45,929 nucleotides of DNA, from positions 1-45,929 of the IMG/VR virus record IMGVR_UViG_3300037261_000065; one strand, given 5' to 3'. The translations under genes and the position numbers were made by a program. This stretch comes from a virus. The notes beneath the pieces were generated by a model. The model was given only the letters and a program-made list of their open reading frames with translations, had not been told where the DNA came from and did no database searches. Below are positions 16,553-24,508 of this stretch, piece by piece (position 1 is the stretch's first letter; each line of letters starts with the position of its first letter).

Positions 16553-17014
16553 TTATTCAATAATAATATTTTTATCAAAAGTATCCTCTTTATTTAACAT
16601 CTCTTCATACTTAGATGACAAACGTTCAATCTCTTTTAATAACAAAAGTACAGAAGCAATTTGTGCTTTACCCCACATAAGAACTTCTCCCCTTTCTTCA
16701 TTTGTTCTTGTAGGACTTTTAAACATAGAGTTTATTTGACTATTCATTATCCAAGAAGTTAGATATTTAAATGATTGATCATTATGTAATTGATATCCAA
16801 GAGTTTTAATAAGTATCTGACTTCGTTCATCGAGTTTTTCTTCAGGTCGAGTAAATTCTTCACTAAAGATACCATTAAACTTTTTATACAAAGGTTCAAA
16901 TGGATCCATTGAAGAAATTATTTTTGCAACACGAATGTTTACACGATTATCAATCTCCTCATAATATTTAGGAGCAATAAATTTCGCAATTCTAATTTTT
17001 AAGTTATCGACCAT
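16553..17014 (-). CDS. Unknown helical protein next to portal
   Basis: 153 residues, helical, with charged segments and a C-terminal coiled coil (ASVLLLLKEIERLSSKYEEMLNKED). It starts 21 bp after the portal stop (17036). No family recognised. Position between portal and scaffold suggests a head-assembly accessory role. Confidence 0.65.
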   Translation of the reverse strand: MVDNLKIRIAKFIAPKYYEEIDNRVNIRVAKIISSMDPFEPLYKKFNGIFSEEFTRPEEKLDERSQILIKTLGYQLHNDQSFKYLTSWIMNSQINSMFKSPTRTNEERGEVLMWGKAQIASVLLLLKEIERLSSKYEEMLNKEDTFDKNIIIE

Positions 17015-17035
17015 GTGTATTTAAGTATAGCAAAT

Positions 17036-19129
17036 CTACCGCATAACGCTAGCCATCTTATTAACAGGCGGTGTTCCTTGAGGAGTGCCAGTCTTAATAG
17101 GTGTTTTACCAGGAACTTGATCATTTTGACCTTGTTGTTGCGCCGCCTCTTGCTGTTTCTGTTGTAATTCCTGCTCTCCAAGAAACCATGTATCAAAGTC
17201 TTCTCCAGTCTTTGCAGCGAACTTATGCTTCAATTTTTTAACATTGAGAGACTCAGGTCCAAACATAGCAATAGCATCTTGTATCTGCTTTCCAAAGAGC
17301 ATATATGCAAGAGGATCTGCACCGTTAGGAATAGGAACACAGGTGTAGAACCAATTCATCTTCATCATCGCAAACTGTTCTGGATGCAAATATGTAATAC
17401 GCAATTCCTTTCCTCCATTGTCTTTTACGTGATCCATTTCCTCTTGATGCACCGCTTGTGAACGCTCAAGATCAGTCTTGCCCTTTGGCGGAGTCTTTGT
17501 AAAGATAATTCGTTTCATAGCCTTCTGACCTCCATTAATCTCTGTTGGAAGAGTCACTGTGCGATATTTATCAATAATAGTTTTTCGGAATACATCAATC
17601 TCCTGATCAATAGGCTTTGTCCAATTTTTTGCAATATTATAAGTTCGTAACCAATTCAACTGATTCTCTCCAGAGATAATTCCATCAAACATCGAAGCAA
17701 CCTTCAAAGACTGTGACTTTAGATCATTCATATCCTCAGTTGCTGTCTTGTTTTTTGGATCCTGGTCTGATCCATCAATACCTTGGAAAGAATCTTCCAC
17801 ACTATTTCTAGCAATTGCACCTTGAACTAATTTATACATTGAGAAATCTGATGCAGATGCGCCAGTAAAATTTGGCAAAATAGGAAATAGATCTCCTTCA
17901 CGGATATCATTGATCACAGTTCCTGGATCAGTCGCCTCTTCTCCAAACATACGACCACTCTTATTTCCAAGAGTAGGTTTTGCCTTCTGCTTCATCATGC
18001 CAATCATCAACTTGATAAACATATTTTCGACATCCGCCAACACACGCATCTTTGCAGTTTGCGGCTTTGAATACACAAAATCATGCATCGGTTCAAAATC
18101 AAACTTTGCAAAAGGAATTGCACCTGATGGAGAAATTTCCTTAAGAGGGAATCCAGAAATATATGTTTTCTTTTGACCATCTTCAGTAGAAATTTCCTTT
18201 TCCATAATTGGAAGCATATCAATACCATTAATCGTGATAGCAAATTCATTAGTCAATGGATCATAATATCGAACAATCTCGCAATAATTCATCGATACTG
18301 GTCGAAGGGTCCATGAAGAATTATACACAGTTGCTTGAGAAACTTCGGGAGTATATACGATAGTTGTTGGAACATATTTCCACATATCCCAATTTTGAAA
18401 TATTGCCTTTACTGAATCATATGACTCATACTCCACTGTAAAAAAATATGGCTGCCCCATCGGACCATTCATAAAATATTTACGAATATCTCCAAAATAA
18501 CATTTTCGGAGATCCCATAATTTAGCCACACAACCATCCATTTGTTTTATGAGACGTTCTTCCCACTGAACCGAAGAAGACCCAAGAGAAGGCTTCCATC
18601 CTTGTTTAATAGTCTTCTCAAGAACCCATCGCTCAACCCATGCATCCTCAACCATCGCCACTCCAAAGGCTACCATTGCTCGATAGGTAAGTTTTGCTTT
18701 ATCTTTATACATTTCAAGAAGCTTAGACTTTTTAACAAGTTCTTCGCCTGTTTCTGCCATCTCCTCAAGCATTTCATCTGAATCATCATAGACCTGTGCT
18801 ACAGGTTCAAAATCGTATTTGCTAGCATATTCCACAAGAGATGTATCCTTGTCACGAGCTGTGCCCATATTGATAGAGGTGTCCTGCTTATTCTTGCGCG
18901 GTGCAACGTACTGATCATCAATCTTCTTCATTGTGTCATACCACTTCAAGAAGCCCATACCATCAAACTCATCGTGTGTGGTATCACGAATATCACGAGA
19001 GGCAATCATGCGCTGACGACGAAAAAGAATATATTTCTTTTTTGCTTCCGAATAGTCGGGTTGAGGGAAAGTATTTTTTTCTGAATTTGGATGGAGCGTT
19101 TGTGCTCCAGTTAATGAGGTTGGTTCCAT
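17036..19129 (-). CDS. Portal protein
   Basis: 697 residues, the size expected for a podovirus-type portal. An acidic N-terminal region is followed by the portal core (YKDKAKLTYRAMVAFGVAMVEDAWVERW), a wing/stem portion (VLADVENMFIKLMIGMMKQKAKPTLG) and a helical barrel-like C-terminus that is Gln-rich (EQELQQKQQEAAQQQGQNDQ). The dodecameric ring would sit at one capsid vertex and serve as the DNA entry channel for terminase. It follows the terminase large-subunit gene with one small zinc-binding ORF between. Start at 19129 chosen as first ATG; the leader is AT-rich without Shine-Dalgarno. Confidence 0.8.
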   Translation of the reverse strand: MEPTSLTGAQTLHPNSEKNTFPQPDYSEAKKKYILFRRQRMIASRDIRDTTHDEFDGMGFLKWYDTMKKIDDQYVAPRKNKQDTSINMGTARDKDTSLVEYASKYDFEPVAQVYDDSDEMLEEMAETGEELVKKSKLLEMYKDKAKLTYRAMVAFGVAMVEDAWVERWVLEKTIKQGWKPSLGSSSVQWEERLIKQMDGCVAKLWDLRKCYFGDIRKYFMNGPMGQPYFFTVEYESYDSVKAIFQNWDMWKYVPTTIVYTPEVSQATVYNSSWTLRPVSMNYCEIVRYYDPLTNEFAITINGIDMLPIMEKEISTEDGQKKTYISGFPLKEISPSGAIPFAKFDFEPMHDFVYSKPQTAKMRVLADVENMFIKLMIGMMKQKAKPTLGNKSGRMFGEEATDPGTVINDIREGDLFPILPNFTGASASDFSMYKLVQGAIARNSVEDSFQGIDGSDQDPKNKTATEDMNDLKSQSLKVASMFDGIISGENQLNWLRTYNIAKNWTKPIDQEIDVFRKTIIDKYRTVTLPTEINGGQKAMKRIIFTKTPPKGKTDLERSQAVHQEEMDHVKDNGGKELRITYLHPEQFAMMKMNWFYTCVPIPNGADPLAYMLFGKQIQDAIAMFGPESLNVKKLKHKFAAKTGEDFDTWFLGEQELQQKQQEAAQQQGQNDQVPGKTPIKTGTPQGTPPVNKMASVMR

Positions 19130-19160
19130 AAATGTGAGACTATACCAATTTAAATAATAA

Positions 19161-19304
19161 TCAAGTGGATATCTTATGCTTATGTTCTCTTGAATACTTA
19201 GTCATTCTTGCCTTCTTGCACAGAAAGCATACTGAATCCTTTCTAAAACGTCGTCGTTCTACTATATTGATACACCCCTTGATTGTGCATTGTTGTTGTA
19301 TCAT
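19161..19304 (-). CDS. Small zinc-knuckle-like protein between terminase and portal
   Basis: 47 residues, starting with an ATG that overlaps the terminase stop (ATGA), so it is probably translationally coupled. It has two cysteine pairs (Cys6/Cys11 and CFLC near residues 27-30) and many Arg/Lys residues (VERRRFRKD). A small zinc-binding, nucleic-acid-binding protein is plausible; an HNH-fragment origin is also possible because such Cys/Lys-rich stubs derive from HNH genes. Confidence 0.55.
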   Translation of the reverse strand: MIQQQCTIKGCINIVERRRFRKDSVCFLCKKARMTKYSREHKHKIST

Positions 19305-20884
19305 TCCATTGTTTGATGAGGATCAAATTCATCTGCAAGATTATCTCCTGGCATGTCGCCAAAGACAGAGCGACGTTCACCATCTTTACGCAAGAATGTC
19401 ATTGATAGAGCATCAGCTTTGTTTGGTGACTTGAATCCTAGCTTCTTCATAGAGACTTTATCCATGATTTGAATACGACCATTAATAGTTCGCTTAAATC
19501 GAATGGAGAGGAGTTCGTCCTTGAGTCCTTGAGAGTCCATAAACTCTCCTCCAGCACGCGCCCATAACATCATCTTATAGAATATCATGGCTCGTATATT
19601 GACATAGAGAGTCCTGTCGCTTTCATCTGGACATGGTTCACCTATATTCACAGGAGATACGCGCCATGGTCGCTTTTGCTTGCTTGTTGCTAAGGCTATC
19701 TCCATAGACACATCGCTACCTTTGCCAAAGGAGTCAATGACGAAATCATATGGGTCTATATTGTATTTATCACAGATGGTTATAGACTTGATTGCCATAG
19801 AGGCTGGGGTGCTAATCTTCTCCTCTCCAACAATGGCGCAACGCATACGATCACGTATCGCCCATTCTGACTCGTCCTGTCCTTCACCAGAAGCGTCAAG
19901 TGCTCCAATAACTCGTCCTACGGGTTTCCATTCATGGTCTGGATTGACGAGGTGTATGTCCTTGTCATTGAATAACTGGACATATCCTTTGTCGTCCATG
20001 ACCCCTTCGTCTGGAAACATGCCTCTTACACGAATGGCATACTGCACCGAGTCTGCTCCATACTTTGCAACAATGCTATCAACATACTTCTGGTCTACTC
20101 GTGGACTATCAAGAGAAGAGAATGAATAGTTTTGCCAACGCTCTTTGTCCTTGTGGTGTGTGTCATAGAAATACCCTATTGACCTTGTACCGTTAGAGAT
20201 AATGAACACTATGATATTACCCGAGGTCAATGCCCCTTCCATTGTTTCAAAGATAGGTTCATCAACTCCACTGGCTTCATCTACAGCTATTAACACCCAG
20301 TCAGCGTGCAGTCCTGCAAGTGCCTCAGTATTCTCCTTAGAGGCTGTCTTGGCTCTTGCAAACCATGTTGCAGGAGACTCTTTCATACGAACATGAGACG
20401 ACTCCCACTCATACATCTGTGACATCTCTTTAGGCATGCGATCTATCCACTTCTTGAGCTCTTTCCAAAGCACGTCATACATCTGCTCTTTGCCCGGACT
20501 TGTACAACCTATCTGACAATCAGGGTGTATAAATAGAAACCATAATATAAGAATAGCCAACATCATAGACTTGCCGATACCGTGTCCCGACACAATAGAG
20601 ATACGAGCCGAGCACTCGCCTTTGATAGCCTTGTCAACACCATACAATGCAAGAGACTGTTGCCATGTAAGATGATAACCTTCTTGATACTCTTGAAACC
20701 AATCAGAACGAACTTGCGAAACAAATATATCCCATACCTTGCCAGTTAAGCACAATCCAAGCTCAAATCTATCTTTATATTCAGGTTTCAATGGTTGTGG
20801 GATCAATGCCCAAGTCTGCTTTACAAAATAAAGTGAGGATTGCTCCATTAACTTATATTCTCTCGCTTCAATGTCGGTAATCAT
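19301..20884 (-). CDS. terL: Terminase large subunit
   Basis: 527 residues. Walker A SGHGIGKS (99-106) and Walker B VLIAVDEAS (197-205) with catalytic Glu203 define the packaging ATPase. The C-terminal nuclease (RNase H-like) begins at 'VIGALDASGEGQDESEW', with further acidic positions in 'YDFVIDSFGKGSDVS'. It pumps DNA into the prohead through the portal and cuts the concatemer. It is preceded by terminase-small-like ORFs and followed by the portal gene, the normal order. The ATG at 20884 overlaps the stop of a tiny upstream frame. Confidence 0.92.
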   Translation of the reverse strand: MITDIEAREYKLMEQSSLYFVKQTWALIPQPLKPEYKDRFELGLCLTGKVWDIFVSQVRSDWFQEYQEGYHLTWQQSLALYGVDKAIKGECSARISIVSGHGIGKSMMLAILILWFLFIHPDCQIGCTSPGKEQMYDVLWKELKKWIDRMPKEMSQMYEWESSHVRMKESPATWFARAKTASKENTEALAGLHADWVLIAVDEASGVDEPIFETMEGALTSGNIIVFIISNGTRSIGYFYDTHHKDKERWQNYSFSSLDSPRVDQKYVDSIVAKYGADSVQYAIRVRGMFPDEGVMDDKGYVQLFNDKDIHLVNPDHEWKPVGRVIGALDASGEGQDESEWAIRDRMRCAIVGEEKISTPASMAIKSITICDKYNIDPYDFVIDSFGKGSDVSMEIALATSKQKRPWRVSPVNIGEPCPDESDRTLYVNIRAMIFYKMMLWARAGGEFMDSQGLKDELLSIRFKRTINGRIQIMDKVSMKKLGFKSPNKADALSMTFLRKDGERRSVFGDMPGDNLADEFDPHQTME

Positions 20885-21018
20885 AAATCATTCATGTTAT
20901 GACACCTTATAAAAAATCTCTTTTGAGACTTGTTGTGTATGAAATGCAATTGATGATTGAAAGCAATAAATACAATCTGAATTATATGACCGCTATTTTG
21001 ATATATAATATATTTCAT
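20881..21018 (-). CDS. Possible tiny ORF coupled to terminase
   Basis: 45 codons from ATG at 21018; its stop overlaps the terminase start as ATGA, which is the main support. The peptide is His/Ile/Phe-rich with no motif. The 200-bp gap around it is AT-rich, holds an operator-like site (21069-21084) and a weak hairpin with six U just before the terminase start. It may be an untranslated leader instead. Confidence 0.3.
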   Translation of the reverse strand: MKYIIYQNSGHIIQIVFIAFNHQLHFIHNKSQKRFFIRCHNMNDL

Positions 21019-21068
21019 GTTTTTTAAAATTATGAGGCTTTTAAATGACCTATAAGACGTTTTGCAAA

Positions 21069-21084
21069 CAACGTACGATACTTT
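21069..21084. promoter_or_regulatory. Degenerate copy of the phage operator
   Basis: CAACGTACGATACTTT matches 12 of 16 positions of the operator core (TAACGTACGATAGATT) found in the early promoters. It lies at the end of the terminase-small-like gene, upstream of the large subunit. No clear promoter surrounds it. Confidence 0.4.
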
Positions 21085-21682
21085 ACTCAACCAATTCAGG
21101 ACTATCAAGCTGTTTTGTTGCAACAACTTCTGCATCGGTAACATTATCTAAATTCAATCTACGCTTTGCTAAATCTTTCAAACTAAACTTTATTTCTCCC
21201 TCAACACTCAATGACTCTTTTGCCTTATCCAATCCACGATTTAGTAGAGCTTCGATTGCTTGATTGTTTGGTTCTTTGGTCGTAATAAAATAGTATTCAT
21301 CATCTTCGGACTTATTCAACGTGTCTGCAAGATATGCCTCAATAACTTCTTGATCAGTTATCAAAATAGGTTTCTTGTCATGTACAGAAACTTTATAAAG
21401 AAACTGTTGCCCGATTGCCAGCGAAGCTTGAGAATTAAAAAGCCTTGGTAATACTTTAAATATCTTCTGTTCAAATTGTTTCTTTGCTTTTTCTTTTTTG
21501 ATAAAGCGGACTGTTTGTATTTGATTTTTGATAGCCATAAGCTCAATTTCTCTTTGTTGCTTGATTGCCTCAACTGTTCCTTGTTCAAGTCTAATTTTAT
21601 GTAGTGCAAAATCCTCTCGCAAAGCCTCTCGCTTTTCTTCTTCTATTTGTGCTTGTGTTTTTAATCTTTTAATTGTTGCCAT
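21083..21682 (-). CDS. Terminase small subunit-like protein
   Basis: 199 residues. A charged coiled coil fills residues ~8-75 (QAQIEEEKREALREDF ... FIKKEKAKKQFEQKIF), followed by a mixed domain. Size, charge and position just upstream of the large terminase fit a small terminase, which would recognise the packaging site. No helix-turn-helix is obvious, so this is inference from context. It overlaps the preceding ORF by 14 bp. Confidence 0.6.
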   Translation of the reverse strand: MATIKRLKTQAQIEEEKREALREDFALHKIRLEQGTVEAIKQQREIELMAIKNQIQTVRFIKKEKAKKQFEQKIFKVLPRLFNSQASLAIGQQFLYKVSVHDKKPILITDQEVIEAYLADTLNKSEDDEYYFITTKEPNNQAIEALLNRGLDKAKESLSVEGEIKFSLKDLAKRRLNLDNVTDAEVVATKQLDSPELVE

Positions 21683-21875
21683 TGATACCTATTATTTTTA
21701 TCTTATATTTCTTTCCAATTATTCTGCGTGCTTTTCTATTCATGTTTTGCAACTGGGTTGCAAAGTTATCTACAGATTCTTTTTGATCTGTTGCAACAGG
21801 TATTTTAATATCAGAAACTTTTGGCTTAGATAAAGCCACAGGTGATAAATTACTTTGTAAGATTCCTTTTTGCAT
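21669..21875 (-). CDS. Small basic protein, late operon
   Basis: 68 residues, lysine-rich C-terminus (NRKARRIIGKKYKIKIIGINGNN). It overlaps its neighbours on both sides (26 and 14 bp), suggesting coupled translation. Possibly a nucleic-acid-binding packaging accessory. Not recognised. Confidence 0.55.
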   Translation of the reverse strand: MQKGILQSNLSPVALSKPKVSDIKIPVATDQKESVDNFATQLQNMNRKARRIIGKKYKIKIIGINGNN

Positions 21876-22032
21876 GTTTTGCTTTGACTAATGATAGTGA
21901 AATTTCTTTTCTTTTTTCTTTTGAAACATTTTTCCAACGAAGTTTTGCAAGATCGGACATTTTTTGTTTGCGGATATTTTCGGGGATTATTTGCCACCGG
22001 TTGCGAGAGGCGATTGAGTATTTTTCTTTCAT
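21850..22032 (-). CDS. Small basic protein, first gene of the late operon
   Basis: 60 residues, very basic, with two related segments (NIRKQKMSDLAKLRW and KEKRKEISLSLVKAKH) that resemble the DNA-binding repeats found in NUMOD-type and phage packaging proteins. It starts about 30 nt after the predicted late transcription start and the degenerate operator. Could bind DNA in packaging or regulation. Confidence 0.6.
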   Translation of the reverse strand: MKEKYSIASRNRWQIIPENIRKQKMSDLAKLRWKNVSKEKRKEISLSLVKAKHAKRNLTK

Positions 22033-22041
22033 GGTTGCAGA

Positions 22042-22060
22042 CTATCACATGCGATAGATT
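22042..22060. promoter_or_regulatory. Operator copy in the late-operon leader
   Basis: TCACATGCGATAGATT matches 13 of 16 positions of the early operator, and CTATC/GATAG form a 5-bp dyad around 6 bp. It covers roughly +3 to +20 of the leftward transcript, a position where a bound regulator would block late transcription. Confidence 0.6.
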
Positions 22061-22069
22061 ATGCAATAT

Positions 22070-22098
22070 ATTATACCATAGAAATATCACTTTGTAAA
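22070..22098 (-). promoter_or_regulatory. Leftward late promoter
   Basis: On the minus strand TTTACA, a 17-bp spacer and TATAAT with an extended TGG in front make a near-consensus sigma-70-type promoter. Transcription would start near 22063 and run through the packaging and head genes. Confidence 0.75.
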
Positions 22099-22328
22099 GG
22101 CATAAAACCATACCTAACCATGACCTAGCCATACCTAAAAAATCGAAGGTATGACACACTTCTGTAGCTTTGCTAAGCCTTATTATATCTATTACCATAC
22201 ATTACCATACCTTTTTATATATAAATAATAAATATATATATACTATAACTACTACAGTATAACCTATACCATAGGGGTAGTAGGAGAAGGGGTATGGCAC
22301 ATATGGATAGGTATGGTAAATCGTAATA

Positions 22329-22434
22329 ATATAGCCCAGTTAAGCCATGAAAACCCTGCCATACCTTTTTTTGCAAAAATCTTCATTTTATCCAATATAT
22401 AGTCCAGTTAAGCCATGAAAACCCTGCCACACCT
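22329..22434 (+). repeat. 38-bp direct repeat in the origin region
   Basis: Bases 22329-22366 and 22397-22434 are identical except for two positions (C/T). Each copy contains AAGCCATGAAAACCCTGCC and ends in a CCATACCT-type iteron (CCACACCT in the second). The spacer is 30 bp. Confidence 0.9.
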
Positions 22435-22436
22435 AC

Positions 22437-22467
22437 TTGACAAAAAGGTATGGTTTTATGGTATAAT
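22437..22467 (+). promoter_or_regulatory. Rightward promoter overlapping an iteron
   Basis: TTGACA, a 19-bp spacer and TATAAT with TGG before the -10. The spacer contains AGGTATGG, an iteron copy, so an iteron-binding protein could repress or activate it. It would feed the first early operon. Confidence 0.55.
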
Positions 22468-22578
22468 ATAGCCATAAAAACACCCTTTTCAACCAAATCA
22501 ACTACTTTTCATACTTTTTAAAACCTATTTTGTGATCATTTTTGCCACCTTATTATTCAAAAGTACTCAAAAGTCGAG

Positions 22579-22587
22579 TTATCCACA
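22579..22587 (+). promoter_or_regulatory. Consensus DnaA box
   Basis: TTATCCACA matches the DnaA box consensus exactly. Other copies are at 25421-25429 (exact) and 40903-40911 (TTATCCACC). Confidence 0.6.
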
Positions 22588-22617
22588 TTTTAACCCTTTT
22601 TTGCCTTTGTCTATCCA

Positions 22618-22647
22618 TTGACAGCAATAGGCTTTATAGCCTATACT
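22618..22647 (+). promoter_or_regulatory. Early promoter with dyad operator
   Basis: TTGACA, an 18-bp spacer and TATACT. ATAGGCT-TTAT-AGCCTAT (22627-22644) forms a 7-bp dyad over the spacer and -10, ready for a repressor dimer. The same half-site appears in a perfect palindrome at 22988-23003 inside the second gene. The first gene starts 38 bp downstream. Confidence 0.7.
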
Positions 22648-22684
22648 TTACCCATAGAAGCATTACAAATTTAATAATAAAAAT

Positions 22685-22891
22685 ATGACAATACAACATC
22701 AAGATATAAGTTATCGTAGCAACCTCTACCCCTATTTTAAAGCCAAGCGTACCGATCGAGCCTTATCAATCATCATCGCCATACTATCCACCCTCATTAT
22801 CCTCTCAACATTCTTGTGTTATTTCTTCGCACCACGTCCAAACGTTCATCAACAGTATTACAACCATATGCTAGCCTCATTTAATAAATAA
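22685..22891 (+). CDS. Small membrane protein, first early gene
   Basis: 68 residues. A polar basic N-terminus is followed by one membrane helix (about residues 29-49, IIIAILSTLIILSTFLCYFF) and a short outer tail. As the first gene after a strong early promoter it may act on the host membrane, for example in superinfection exclusion. No family recognised. Confidence 0.65.
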   Translation: MTIQHQDISYRSNLYPYFKAKRTDRALSIIIAILSTLIILSTFLCYFFAPRPNVHQQYYNHMLASFNK

Positions 22892-22892
22892 T

Positions 22893-23042
22893 ATGAAAAA
22901 CTATCTATATAGCAAATTGCTACACCTTGATTGCGCCGTTCTAGTATCCGACTCTCTCCCTATCGTGATATTAAAGCGTAAAGTGTTGAAGCCTATAGGC
23001 TTCTATTTCAGAAAAAAGTATTTTAATCTTAACTATAAATAA
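22893..23042 (+). CDS. Small basic early protein
   Basis: 49 residues, starts one base after the previous stop, and has a Lys/Arg/Tyr-rich C-terminus (FYFRKKYFNLNYK). Its coding sequence contains a perfect 16-bp palindrome (GAAGCCTATAGGCTTC, 22988-23003) that shares the half-site of the upstream promoter dyad. Function unknown. Confidence 0.5.
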   Translation: MKNYLYSKLLHLDCAVLVSDSLPIVILKRKVLKPIGFYFRKKYFNLNYK

Positions 23043-23047
23043 CCACT

Positions 23048-23239
23048 ATGCAAACTAACTACACCTCATGGGGAACCCGAGAACTCATCGAACACATCAA
23101 CAAGCTCGAGCACGCCCTGCAATCAATCCCCCTCGCCTCTATCAAATCCCTTGTGGACTACACTTACGCCAACGAAGAGAACGACCACATCTTCGTGCAT
23201 ATCAAAGCCATTACCAAGTTTCTTAACCAAATAAAATAA
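23048..23239 (+). CDS. Small early protein, unknown
   Basis: 63 residues, helical (TRELIEHINKLEHALQSIP), acidic middle (NEENDH), 5 bp after the previous gene. No family recognised; early position suggests a host-directed role. The stretch 23240-23385 after it holds only a 13-codon frame and small hairpins (GCCGA/TCGGC; CGCAC/GTGCG). Confidence 0.6.
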   Translation: MQTNYTSWGTRELIEHINKLEHALQSIPLASIKSLVDYTYANEENDHIFVHIKAITKFLNQIK

Positions 23240-23385
23240 ATTTATGTCTACTCGTGCATATCGAAGAAGTAAAGTAGCCCGCTAGGCTAGCCGAACCCCT
23301 CGGCTTGCTTATGGGAGCTATTCAACACATTACTATAATGAATACGCAACCCGCACGATGCTAGTGCGTGAACATTGAAAATTAA

Positions 23386-23580
23386 ATGAATAAATATAAA
23401 ATCGAGTTTGTCTCGACTGAAACATATATCGTAGATGTTGAGGCAAAAACAGAACATGACGCTATTGCGCTCGCTCACACGCAGTTTGACGCTGGTAACT
23501 ATCAAGAAGTCGGCGACAACAGTATAGAGCTCGGCGGTGTATACAATGTTACTGGCACAGATGACCCATTTAATCCATAA
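23386..23580 (+). CDS. Small early protein, unknown
   Basis: 64 residues, alternating beta pattern with an internal helix (KTEHDAIALAHTQFDAG), resembling small phage proteins with a KIxFxxTxxYxVDVEA start. Acidic overall. Five bp before the next gene. Function unknown. Confidence 0.65.
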   Translation: MNKYKIEFVSTETYIVDVEAKTEHDAIALAHTQFDAGNYQEVGDNSIELGGVYNVTGTDDPFNP

Positions 23581-23585
23581 CTGCC

Positions 23586-23858
23586 ATGAAACTCTTCACC
23601 ACCATAACATCAGAACGCGGCAAGCCAGTAACCAAGTCGGGCAACGAGCATATAAGCGTGCATGTCATCGATGAGAACAGAAAAGTGATAGCGCATATCA
23701 AGATACTTGAAGACAAAAGGATATGCGTCATCATAGGAGAAAATGCCCGCCTTATTACTGTTCCACGCGCCATAGAAGAAAGAAAATGCGTAGCAATTAC
23801 CCACTACACCGATATTATCGCGTGTGGCCATTGCTATGAGTGTCAAAAAACAAACTAA
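23586..23858 (+). CDS. Small early protein with C-terminal Cys pair
   Basis: 90 residues. Beta-rich body and a C-terminal CGHCYEC that could bind a metal with His residues nearby. Last gene of the first early operon, before the terminator hairpin at 23904-23939. Function unknown. Confidence 0.6.
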   Translation: MKLFTTITSERGKPVTKSGNEHISVHVIDENRKVIAHIKILEDKRICVIIGENARLITVPRAIEERKCVAITHYTDIIACGHCYECQKTN

Positions 23859-23903
23859 ACGGAAATCCAAACGCATAGCCTCAAAAGGCAAAGCGAAACG
23901 AAA

Positions 23904-23944
23904 ACCGCACAACACCAAACTAGCAGGTGTCAGTGCGGTATTTT
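23904..23944 (+). terminator. Terminator of the first early operon
   Basis: ACCGCAC/GTGCGGT and ACACC/GGTGT pair to give a ~12-bp GC-rich stem, followed by ATTTTGTTGT. It lies 45 bp after the stop at 23858. Confidence 0.7.
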
Positions 23945-24092
23945 GTTGTCAGATATTGTCGTCATAATATCCACCTAGCAAAACCAAGAAATACTTCCAA
24001 AATTTCATTCTTTTTGTATATCTATCCTCGGTGAAAATTTTTAATTTATTTCATTCTCTAGAAAATTAGATTTTAGTAAGCCCAAACAAAAA

Positions 24093-24119
24093 GCCCCTCT
24101 ATGGGGCATTTTTATTTTT
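24093..24119. terminator. Bidirectional terminator
   Basis: GCCCC-TCTAT-GGGGC with A-rich sequence before and T-rich sequence after, usable on both strands. It separates the first early operon (plus) from the minus-strand operon ending at 24151. The 23945-24092 stretch holds nothing else I can support. Confidence 0.8.
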
Positions 24120-24150
24120 CAATGTTATCGTTTAGAAAATAAAAAATTTT

Positions 24151-24491
24151 CTAAAACAATTTTGTTGTTGCTATAAAAGCAATACCAAGTACAGTAGCAA
24201 TAGTAAACCACATATTTCTATCGAACCGGATACTTTTATTCTTATCAATCAGTATCATCATTCGATCTAAGTGTTCTCGTTGCAGCTTTAAGATTTCATC
24301 TAATCTGCTCTTCGCCACCTGTGCATTATGGTCCCGAACTTCTTCAGTAACCTTTAAGTCAATTTGTAATTTTCAATCTTTGTGGTCTTCTCTTCAGATT
24401 TAATCTGAATATCTAAACAATCAACAACTAGCTTTTTAAGATCAGTTATCATTTTTTCACTGGATAAAATACCTTTTGATTTTGTTGCCAT
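24151..24491 (-). pseudogene. Frameshifted coiled-coil membrane protein
   Basis: From ATG at 24491 the frame runs 45 codons to a stop at 24354-24356. A second, offset frame (stop at 24151) continues with KLQIDLKVTEEVRDHNAQ, a coiled coil and a C-terminal membrane helix (MWFTIATVLGIAFIATTKLF). Adding one A to the A4 run near codon 41 would fuse them into one ~113-residue protein with helix, coiled coil and tail anchor. This suggests a one-base deletion, a sequencing error or, less likely, programmed slippage. The intact protein would resemble small tail-anchored phage proteins. Confidence 0.65.
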
Positions 24492-24508
24492 AATACTTAT
24501 TTTAATAA

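Larger units (their letters stand above)
22100..22590. other. Candidate replication origin (iterons, AT-rich stretch, DnaA box)
   Basis: At least eight copies of CCATACC or its complement GGTATGG occur between 22108 and 22454, in both orientations, around a very AT-rich run (22211-22250). A consensus DnaA box (TTATCCACA) lies at 22579-22587. The region sits between divergent transcription units and holds no ORF. Iterons, an unwinding element and DnaA boxes together are the classic layout of a theta-type origin. The protein that would bind the iterons is not identified. An alternative is a purely regulatory repeat array. Confidence 0.65.
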
